Below, piece by piece: positions 8,696 through 15,233 of a DNA stretch of 64,000 bases. This stretch comes from Vibrio maritimus (GTDB lineage Bacteria; Pseudomonadota; Gammaproteobacteria; Enterobacterales; Vibrionaceae), in assembly GCF_021441885.1 (NCBI RefSeq), contig NZ_CP090438.1, forward strand, positions 1,302,001-1,366,000. Reading direction: 5' to 3'. The number at the start of each line of letters is the position of its first letter. Position 1 is the first letter of the stretch. The position numbers and the translations under genes are program-made. The notes under the pieces were generated by a model. It saw only the letters and a list, made by a program, of their open reading frames with translations. It was not told the origin of the DNA and made no database searches.

Positions 8696-9097
8696 ATGAC
8701 GCATACGCAAAAGTTCTTGTTACTAGCCGCTGCAGGACTTACGCCAATCGCACTTTCTTACGGCTTAATGCCTAATCTTTCTCTACCCTTTTTGTTCGAC
8801 ATTGATGCGAGTGCGACCAATGTTAGTCATATCTTCAGGGCGGTGATGGGGCTCTACTTAGCCTTGGTTATCTACTGGCTAATGGGGGCGTTTGGAAGTC
8901 AATTATTAGCTCAGTCAGCACTTCAAAGTCTAGTTGTCTTCATGCTGGGGCTTGGTATTGGGCGAGTAGTAAGCATAGTTGTTGATGGCATGCCACATTG
9001 GCTACTCGTGGTGTATTTATTGTTGGAGATTGGCTTTGGTGTAGTAGGCCTGATTCTTCTGAGAAGTAGCAAACCGGAAACACAGTACGCAGGATGA
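8696..9097 (+). CDS. DUF4345-like membrane protein
   Basis: 133 aa with four predicted helices (about 6-24, 46-65, 73-92 and 100-121). HIFRAVMGLYLALVIYW and the C-terminal LLEIGFGVVGLILL fit the DUF4345 pattern, a family without known function. A strong AGAGGAGGCG ribosome site precedes the ATG. Its stop (TGA 9095-9097) almost touches the leader of the next sulfatase gene, so the two are co-transcribed. Topology resembles the protein at 4188, which also lies upstream of a sulfatase gene. Confidence 0.7.
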   Translation: MTHTQKFLLLAAAGLTPIALSYGLMPNLSLPFLFDIDASATNVSHIFRAVMGLYLALVIYWLMGAFGSQLLAQSALQSLVVFMLGLGIGRVVSIVVDGMPHWLLVVYLLLEIGFGVVGLILLRSSKPETQYAG

Positions 9098-9115
9098 ATG
9101 TATAAAGGAGGCAGG

Positions 9116-10618
9116 ATGCATCGTCATATCATTAGGGTTCTATTGGTCACATTATTGGGGTTTAGTGCGCTAGCAAATGCAGAGGATAAGCCACCGAACA
9201 TCTTTGTTATTTTTACTGATGACATTGGTATCTCAAATCTTAGCGCCTATCACCGTGGGGTGATGAGCAGTGAGACACCTAATATCGATAGTATTGCCGA
9301 AAAGGGCATGCTGCTCACCGACTACTACGCACAGCCATCTTGTACCGCAGGACGCTCGGCTTTTATTACCGGCCAGTTTCCTGTACGAACAGGTATGCAC
9401 ACTGTCGGTCTGCCGGGAAGCCCAGTAGGGCTTAATCCGGATACACCGACTTTACCAGAAATTCTCAAAACACTGGGCTATACGACAGGTCAGTTTGGTA
9501 AAAACCATCTTGGTGACCTAGATGCGGTATTGCCTACGATGAATGGCTTTGATGAGTATTGGGGGTGGTTGTATCACTTAAACGCAATGGAATACACCGA
9601 AGATCCGGACTGGCCTAAAGACGAGGCGTTTCAGAAGTTTGCCCCTCGAAATGTGATTCATGCGAAATCTGATGGCAAAGGTGGGCAAACCATCACGGAT
9701 GACGGTCCATTAACCACAGATCGAATGCGCACTTTAGACGATGAAGTGAACAAACACGCCATCAACTTTATTGAGCGTGCCGTCAAAGAAGATAAGCCAT
9801 TCTTTACCTGGTATTGCCCATCAAGGGGTCACGTTTGGACTCATTTATCACCAGAGTATGAGGCCATGCTTGGTCAAAATGGCTGGGGGCTACAAGAAGT
9901 GGTCATGAAAGACCTTGATGATCACGTGGGGGAAATGCTCGCCAAACTTGAAGAGTTGGGTGTCGCAGACAATACCATAGTGATATTCACGGCGGATAAC
10001 GGCCCTGAGATCATGACTTGGCCCGATGGCGGCATGACGCCATTTCATGGCGAAAAAGGTTCAACGTGGGAAGGTGGTGTGAGGGCACCATTGCTTGTTA
10101 GCTGGCCGGGGAAAATTCCCGCGGGCAAAGTTCACAACGGCATGTTTGATGGTATGGATTGGTTGCCAACGCTCGTTGAGGCTGCTGGTGGACCAAGTGA
10201 CCTGAAAGAGCAGATGTTGACGGGCTATGAAGGCTACAAAGCGCACTTAGATGGCTACAACCAAATGTCGATGCTAACAGAGCAAGGACCTTCAAATCGT
10301 AAAGAGATCATCTACTATGAGCGTGATAGGTTGCAGGCAGTGCGAGTTGGCGATTGGAAGGCACACTTTGTGGTGCAAAATCACGGCTGGAGCGGACCAA
10401 AAGAAGAGCTTAACGCGCCATTGTTGTTTAATCTTCGACGAGACCCTTACGAGCGAGCTGCAGAAGAGTCCGGGATGTACATTAACTGGATGGGTAAAAA
10501 AATGTGGGCATTTGGTCCTGCGCAAGCTGCGGTTAAGCAGCACTTGGAGACCTTCAAAGAGTGGCCACCACTGACGTTTGAACCCGAAGCCGTCGATGCA
10601 TCGGGAATAGGGCGTTAA
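9116..10618 (+). CDS. Exported Cys-type arylsulfatase
   Basis: 500 aa with a signal peptide (1-22, ending ANA). The modification motif C76-T-A78-G-R80 in YYAQPSCTAGRSAFITG is canonical for formylglycine formation. FTDDIG, FGKNHLGD and FTADNGPE supply metal and substrate-binding residues; GKNHLGD followed by GFDEYWGWLYHLNA marks a common bacterial arylsulfatase subfamily. Of two in-frame starts, ATG 9116 is best because AAGGAGG lies 4-6 bases upstream and it gives a clean signal peptide. It is the last gene of the cassette before a terminator. Sulfate-ester hydrolysis in the periplasm is well supported, the substrate is not. Confidence 0.92.
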   Translation: MHRHIIRVLLVTLLGFSALANAEDKPPNIFVIFTDDIGISNLSAYHRGVMSSETPNIDSIAEKGMLLTDYYAQPSCTAGRSAFITGQFPVRTGMHTVGLPGSPVGLNPDTPTLPEILKTLGYTTGQFGKNHLGDLDAVLPTMNGFDEYWGWLYHLNAMEYTEDPDWPKDEAFQKFAPRNVIHAKSDGKGGQTITDDGPLTTDRMRTLDDEVNKHAINFIERAVKEDKPFFTWYCPSRGHVWTHLSPEYEAMLGQNGWGLQEVVMKDLDDHVGEMLAKLEELGVADNTIVIFTADNGPEIMTWPDGGMTPFHGEKGSTWEGGVRAPLLVSWPGKIPAGKVHNGMFDGMDWLPTLVEAAGGPSDLKEQMLTGYEGYKAHLDGYNQMSMLTEQGPSNRKEIIYYERDRLQAVRVGDWKAHFVVQNHGWSGPKEELNAPLLFNLRRDPYERAAEESGMYINWMGKKMWAFGPAQAAVKQHLETFKEWPPLTFEPEAVDASGIGR

Positions 10619-10624
10619 ATGAAT

Positions 10625-10649
10625 AAAGGGCTGGAAACAGCCCTTTTTT
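10625..10649 (+). terminator. Intrinsic terminator ending the sulfatase cassette
   Basis: GGGCTG (10628-10633) pairs with CAGCCC (10638-10643) around GAAA, with A-run and T-run flanks extending the stem. It can also serve the convergent TetR gene. Confidence 0.9.
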
Positions 10650-10678
10650 GACAGCCAAAGTATGAGAGCTTAGTAAAA

Positions 10679-11254
10679 CTAGTTGCTACCGACCAACTGC
10701 GCGGTTTCACGCATCGCTTGCTCTAAATGAGCTCTATCCTTTTGAACCGCACAAAGTAAAGTCGCGCCTAACCACTTAGCGTAAAGGGAGCGAGATGCCG
10801 CATACGGTTCTGAGATAGACATGACACCTAGCGTATTCCCCTCGGTGAAGTAATCTGCCATTCGATTAATGACCTTTTCAGCCCCCTTATCGAGTTCGGC
10901 TTGCATGCTTGACGATGTCCCTGCGATCTCTCCGGAAAGCTTGACCACTAAGCATTTAATTTGAAACTCGCATGTGACTTTTGATTCAGACCAGAACTCG
11001 AAGTAATTCAAAACGCGATCGGCAAACGGCAAATCTTCATCGCTGAGGTATGATATGACAGTGGCGAGGTGATCCTCGAAGTAGCCCTCGAGCAGCTGGC
11101 GTCCGAAGTCTTCTTTTGATTTGAAGTGATGGTAGAAAGAGCCTTTGGTTGCGTTTGCTTGTTGGATAATCTTCATGATGCCGATACCAGCAAAACCATG
11201 CTCGCTGATAAGCTCAAAACCTGCATCCAGTAGTGTTTGTTTTAAATCTGCCAT
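10679..11254 (-). CDS. TetR-family repressor, NemR-like
   Basis: 191 aa. The N-terminal helix-turn-helix (about 8-55) contains the typical NATKGSFYHHFKSKEDFG. The ligand domain carries KCLVVKLSGEIAG...SSMQAELDKGA and LYAKWLGATLLCA, which parallel E. coli NemR (GCLTVKLSAE, DKGA, LYALWLGANL). The reactive Cys before (L/T)VKLS is conserved, so sensing of electrophiles such as aldehydes, quinones or chlorine species is plausible. The gene sits at the end of the sulfatase cassette on the opposite strand, with a palindromic operator-like site 41 bp upstream. Role as local repressor is inferred from the sites at 1411, 6818 and 11295. Confidence 0.85.
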   Translation of the reverse strand: MADLKQTLLDAGFELISEHGFAGIGIMKIIQQANATKGSFYHHFKSKEDFGRQLLEGYFEDHLATVISYLSDEDLPFADRVLNYFEFWSESKVTCEFQIKCLVVKLSGEIAGTSSSMQAELDKGAEKVINRMADYFTEGNTLGVMSISEPYAASRSLYAKWLGATLLCAVQKDRAHLEQAMRETAQLVGSN

Positions 11255-11294
11255 AGTTCACTTCCCACGAGTAGATTGACCATTATAACCATGC

Positions 11295-11316
11295 CCATAC
11301 CGACCGTACAGTATGG
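11295..11316. promoter_or_regulatory. Palindromic TetR operator (site C) between the regulator and the CinA-like gene
   Basis: CCATAC (11295-11300) and GTATGG (11311-11316) form a perfect 6-bp inverted repeat with a 10-base centre that includes CCGACCGTAC. CATACCGACC is identical to site B. Its place in the divergent regulator/CinA-like intergenic region fits autorepression and possible control of the gene at 11417. Confidence 0.6.
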
Positions 11317-11416
11317 TTTGGTAAAGGTTCTGCTAATCCTATGATTTGCTTAGTTGTCGCTATTGCTATTTCTTTAACTCATGTCATTCTTAAAGAAAAA
11401 CGAATAAGGAGAGATC

Positions 11417-12658
11417 ATGCCTAAAATAGCGATGCTGAGTACTGGAGAAGAGGTTCTATATGGTGACATTGTGGACACCAATGCCGCTTGGCTCAGTCGT
11501 GTCTTTTATGAGCATGGGTTTTCTATGTATAAACGCTCGACGGTTGGTGACCAGCGAGCGTCTTTGCTGCAAGAGTTGGTGATGTTGAGTCTCAACCTAG
11601 ATGTCATCATTGTGAACGGTGGTTTAGGTCCTACATCGGATGATCTGAGCGCTGAAGTAGCGGCAGAAGCCGCGGACGAGCCTTTGGTATTGAATCAAGG
11701 ATGGCTCGATAACCTAAAATCCTTCTACGCGAAACGCGGTAAACTCATGCCTGAGAGCAATATAAAGCAAGCAATGTTGCCCGCTAGTGCCTCGGTAGTG
11801 GATAACCCAATCGGTACCGCTTGCGGCTTTAAAATGATGATCAACGACTGCTTATTTTACTTTACACCGGGCGTGCCAAGTGAGTTTAAGAAGATGACCA
11901 TTGAGCAGATCATCCCCGACCTAAAAGCTCAGTTCCCGAATCAGCAGGGCCGAGTATGTCGACGTATTTTTACCTTCGGTCTGTCTGAGTCTGGTATTGC
12001 TGACACGCTATCGAACTTACAGCTTCCCGCCGATTATGAGCTTGGCTACCGCTCTTACTTACCGTTCATTGAAGTAAAGCTATTTGGCCCGTCTGACGAC
12101 TTAGAAACCGGTGCTCGCGTACTTGCTATGATAGAGAAACTGCTGCATAGCAATGTCGTCAGTGTCGATGAGCCTATGTTGGAGCGTATCGGACACCTAG
12201 TTGAAGTGCATAAGCCGACCATTGCCATCTCGGAACACTCCACCAAGGGTTGTTTAGCGTCTTGGTTGCAAGACAGTGAGAAAGTATCGCAGTGTTGCGG
12301 GGCGACTTGGATCTTAGGTTCCAAAACCGCATCTCCGTTAGATCGTGATAGCGAACAGTTAGGTGCAACATTGGCACTGGCAGGAGCGACGAAAGGAAAC
12401 TGTTCGGCCGATATCGCGATCTCGACAGGCAAATTAGAAAACGAGCAGTTCTCTGTTGCGATCTCAACGCCAAAAGGAGAGTGGGGGCAGACGCTTAAAC
12501 TGCAAAGAAGCTATAACGAAAAGAGTGTCAAAACTGTGATCAGTACGGTTGCTGGTGACATGTTGCGTCGATATCTAGACAATCAACCGATGTTTCCTGA
12601 CTACGGGTTCTTAACGAGAACTCAAGATATATTCTTACCGCTTGAGAAGTTATCTTGA
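11417..12658 (+). CDS. CinA-family protein (molybdopterin-binding domain plus degenerate CinA C-terminal domain)
   Basis: 413 aa. The N-terminal MoCF/COG1058 domain (about 1-170) has STGEEVLYGDIVDTN and VNGGLGPTSDD. The C-terminal half (about 250-400) has the fold of NMN amidohydrolase PncC. However, the active-site AESxTGG segment reads SEHSTKG, so the amidase may be inactive, as reported for E. coli YfaY. CinA proteins act on pyridine nucleotides (ADP-ribose pyrophosphatase, NMN deamidase). AAGGAGAG precedes the ATG. It is divergent from the TetR gene across operator C. Confidence 0.85.
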   Translation: MPKIAMLSTGEEVLYGDIVDTNAAWLSRVFYEHGFSMYKRSTVGDQRASLLQELVMLSLNLDVIIVNGGLGPTSDDLSAEVAAEAADEPLVLNQGWLDNLKSFYAKRGKLMPESNIKQAMLPASASVVDNPIGTACGFKMMINDCLFYFTPGVPSEFKKMTIEQIIPDLKAQFPNQQGRVCRRIFTFGLSESGIADTLSNLQLPADYELGYRSYLPFIEVKLFGPSDDLETGARVLAMIEKLLHSNVVSVDEPMLERIGHLVEVHKPTIAISEHSTKGCLASWLQDSEKVSQCCGATWILGSKTASPLDRDSEQLGATLALAGATKGNCSADIAISTGKLENEQFSVAISTPKGEWGQTLKLQRSYNEKSVKTVISTVAGDMLRRYLDNQPMFPDYGFLTRTQDIFLPLEKLS

Positions 12659-12849
12659 TTCATTTGCCCTGAAATGCGATTGGTTGAATATGCTTTTTAG
12701 TTATTTATATATGAAAATTGGATCTAGTTCACAATAATCTGATCTCTAAAGGGAATTTCAAATTCTCATTTTTGAGAGTAGCTGTTTTTCTCCAATTGAT
12801 TAAAATCAATGTTCACCCTAAATATAGTGGTGTGCAGGAGGGGGGAGAT

Positions 12850-13089
12850 ATGATCCAACAATCTAAAATAAGAGTGTTTTATCAAGTAGCTAATGAGCAA
12901 ATCATGCTTGGTGAAGCGTTCAGTAAAAAGTGCGGTGATATAGCAGCTATGTGGTTGAAGGCTCCTATGGAAGAGATCCTGTCCGACGATGGTTTCCGAA
13001 TCTCGCTTTATGACGATGGTGGTCGTCATGTAGCTGATAAGAGCGTATCTATGGGTACCGCCGATTCAATTTTGTCGACAGTCGATTGA
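12850..13089 (+). CDS. Small hypothetical protein (79 aa)
   Basis: Starts at ATG 12850 behind a very strong GGAGGGGGGAGAT ribosome site, which decides it against an upstream in-frame TTG at 12718. The protein is soluble and mixed-charge, with no signal or membrane segment and no family I recognise. It ends before a good terminator, so it is probably a single-gene transcript. The AT-rich 190 bp upstream region would hold its promoter. Confidence 0.65.
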   Translation: MIQQSKIRVFYQVANEQIMLGEAFSKKCGDIAAMWLKAPMEEILSDDGFRISLYDDGGRHVADKSVSMGTADSILSTVD

Positions 13090-13110
13090 ACCAAAATATT
13101 CATTCCTTTT

Positions 13111-13140
13111 GGGCTGACCTATGCGTCAGCCCTTTCTTTT
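13111..13140 (+). terminator. Intrinsic terminator after the 79-aa gene
   Basis: GGGCTGAC (13111-13118) pairs with GTCAGCCC (13125-13132) around CTATGC, followed by TTTCTTTT. Confidence 0.9.
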
Positions 13141-13152
13141 TGTGCCACGTTT

Positions 13153-13194
13153 TTCACGTGGTTCTTAACGGACTTCACGTAGTTCTTAACGGAA
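13153..13194. repeat. Two tandem 21-bp repeats
   Basis: Bases 13153-13173 and 13174-13194 are adjacent 21-bp copies beginning TTCACGT and containing GTTCTTAACGGA, with two differences. They lie upstream of the DUF2804 gene, just past a terminator. They could be a duplicated regulator site or a replication slip; no known operator was recognised. Confidence 0.8.
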
Positions 13195-13301
13195 ATTATT
13201 GAAACTGTGATCGCTTTGGTGCTTTTGCTCTAACCTTCGTCGAGTCGATAAAATCTGATTCATACTTGTACAATCTATGACCACGTTATGGGTGCTCGAG
13301 T

Positions 13302-14321
13302 ATGGAACTCTCGTCAATTCAGCAAATTAAAACCTTAATCGATGAGACTGGGCGTCCGTTGCAGGGATATCTCACCTCTATACCAGAGCAGCTGGACGTA
13401 GAGAGTTTTCGCTATTTCTCGACCATGGACAAACAGCGCAGTTCGGTTGCCAAGTACTTCCACTACAAACAGTTCCAGTTCATTAGCGTGTTCACGCCAG
13501 ATTATGTCATTGGTTTTGCGATCGCCGATATACGTTATGTCGGCAATAGCTTTTGCTACCTCTACGACATCAAGCGAAATGAGCTGCTAGAGCAAAGCTG
13601 GCTTCGACCATTAGGGCTTGGCTATTTCATGACTCCGTCGCCTTGGCAAGGGAAAGCCGTGTTCAACGGCGGCGCACTGACGTTACAAATCGAAGAAGGT
13701 GTCTGGAGCGCTGCGGTTAAATCTAAGCACTTCTCTATGGATATTACACTGACGCCGCCGAGTCATGACAGTGCCCCCATTATGGTGAGCTCGCCTACCG
13801 GTTATTCGGGCTGGACCTACACTCAAAAGCATAATGCGCTCAATGTCTCCGGCAGTTTGAACGTTGCTGGTAAATCGGTTTCGCTCAGCAACGCGCGGGC
13901 AGGCTATGACTTTTCTGCGGGATTTATGCGCCGTGAGACAAGCTGGCGCTGGGCGAGCATCAGCGCAGATTCTGAAGGAACCCGACTAGGGTTAAATCTC
14001 GCGGCAGGCGTGAATGAAACTGGGGTGAGCGAGAATGCCTTATGGATAGATGGGCAAAGAGTGCTTCTTCCAGCCGTGCTGTTTGAGTTTGATCGACACG
14101 ATCCTGATTCTGCTTGGAGAATTTACGACTCTAACGGGTTGATAGACCTTCGTTTTTCCCCTAAGAATGTGCGCAAGGAGCGACTCAACCTTTGGCTACT
14201 TAAAAGTAACTTTCGCCAGTTTGTGGGCACGTTTTCTGGGACGATTTCACTATCGAATGGACGTAGCTATGAGCTGGAGAATGTACTGGGGTTGACGGAA
14301 GATCATTACGCCAAATGGTAA
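13302..14321 (+). CDS. DUF2804 family protein
   Basis: 339 aa, mostly beta-rich, with no signal peptide. It has the DUF2804 (COG-type hypothetical) layout: an N-terminal ETGRPLQGYL segment, repeated WRWASISADSEGTRLGLNLAAGVNETG and a C-terminal RLNLWLLKSNFRQFVGTFSG. These proteins resemble hydroxyneurosporene-synthase/AttH-like lipocalin folds; no reaction is proven. The sterol-desaturase-like gene starts 34 bp downstream, so the pair is probably an operon, hinting at a lipid or isoprenoid substrate. The ribosome site at the ATG is weak. Confidence 0.75.
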   Translation: MELSSIQQIKTLIDETGRPLQGYLTSIPEQLDVESFRYFSTMDKQRSSVAKYFHYKQFQFISVFTPDYVIGFAIADIRYVGNSFCYLYDIKRNELLEQSWLRPLGLGYFMTPSPWQGKAVFNGGALTLQIEEGVWSAAVKSKHFSMDITLTPPSHDSAPIMVSSPTGYSGWTYTQKHNALNVSGSLNVAGKSVSLSNARAGYDFSAGFMRRETSWRWASISADSEGTRLGLNLAAGVNETGVSENALWIDGQRVLLPAVLFEFDRHDPDSAWRIYDSNGLIDLRFSPKNVRKERLNLWLLKSNFRQFVGTFSGTISLSNGRSYELENVLGLTEDHYAKW

Positions 14322-14355
14322 GCATTGACTAGGTAAAATAGGAACAAGGACAAGT

Positions 14356-15198
14356 ATGGAAACCCTCGCGGATAAACCTGAACTGCTACTGATTGCGTTA
14401 GCCCCCATTTTTCTGCTCATGATGGGGTTGGAATATTGGTTTGGGCAAAGAAGCAACAGGCTACCTGCTTCGGCGCGATACTCTTTCAAGGAATTGGCCT
14501 GTAACTTTTCTCTTGCGGGATTACATCAACTGTCTGATTTAATGGCAGGTTTATTCATCGCTAAGCTTTACCTACTCGTGTTTGGATGGAAGCTATTTAA
14601 CATAGAAATGTCGCTTCCGCTGTTTCTGCTCCTCATGCTGCTGCAAGATTTCTTTTATTACTGGTTCCATCGCGCCAGTCATAGAGTGCGTTGGATGTGG
14701 GCGGCACACGTTGTTCACCATAGCTCGGAGAACATGAATTTCAGCACTGCATTTCGTCAAAGCCTGATGTATCCGCTGGCTGGCATGTGGTTATTTTGGA
14801 TGCCCCTTGTCATTATTGGATTCGAACCCAAATGGGTGGTGTTTGTGGTTTTACTCAACTTGGGGCTACAGTTCTTTGTGCATACTCAGTGGATTCGCAA
14901 GCTTGGTCCTTTGGAATGGGTGTTTAACACGCCTTCTCACCACCGCGTGCATCATGGGGTCAACGCTCAGTATATCGATAAGAACTACGCTGGCGTGCTG
15001 ATTATATGGGATAGGCTGTTTGGAACCTTTGAACCTGAGGTGGAAACAGTGCGGTATGGCATCAGTAAACCAGTCAAAAGCTTTAATCCTTTTATTGTGA
15101 CTTTTGCAGAATGGAGAGATATGTTGAGGACCGTAGGAAAAGAGCGTTCTATGACGGGAAAAATGAGAGCGGTACTAAGACCGCCCTCTGATGATTAG
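14356..15198 (+). CDS. Sterol desaturase / fatty-acid hydroxylase family membrane protein
   Basis: 280 aa with four or more membrane helices. The eight-histidine di-iron motifs are HRASH (105-109), HVVHH (118-122) and HHRVHH (195-200). Members hydroxylate or desaturate lipids such as sterols, carotenoids, sphingoid bases or alkyl ethers in the membrane. AAGGACAAGT precedes the ATG. It follows the DUF2804 gene closely and ends convergent with the P-type ATPase. Substrate unknown; bacteria of this type rarely make sterols, so an acyl or isoprenoid lipid is more likely. Confidence 0.85.
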   Translation: METLADKPELLLIALAPIFLLMMGLEYWFGQRSNRLPASARYSFKELACNFSLAGLHQLSDLMAGLFIAKLYLLVFGWKLFNIEMSLPLFLLLMLLQDFFYYWFHRASHRVRWMWAAHVVHHSSENMNFSTAFRQSLMYPLAGMWLFWMPLVIIGFEPKWVVFVVLLNLGLQFFVHTQWIRKLGPLEWVFNTPSHHRVHHGVNAQYIDKNYAGVLIIWDRLFGTFEPEVETVRYGISKPVKSFNPFIVTFAEWRDMLRTVGKERSMTGKMRAVLRPPSDD

Positions 15199-15210
15199 TT
15201 TATGACTAAT

Positions 15211-15233
15211 AGTGGCTACGAGTTATAGCCACT
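15211..15233. terminator. Hairpin between convergent genes
   Basis: AGTGGCTA (15211-15218) pairs with TAGCCACT (15226-15233). It overlaps the last codons of the P-type ATPase gene and lacks a long T-run, so it is a weak terminator candidate. Confidence 0.5.

Noticed and set aside
1411..11316. Sulfated-polysaccharide utilisation locus
   Set aside because: No glycosidase, lyase, SusCD or TonB-dependent receptor genes accompany the sulfatases.
12718..12849. TTG-started N-terminal extension of the 79-aa protein
   Set aside because: AT-rich, promoter-like sequence, and the strong ribosome site directs translation to 12850.
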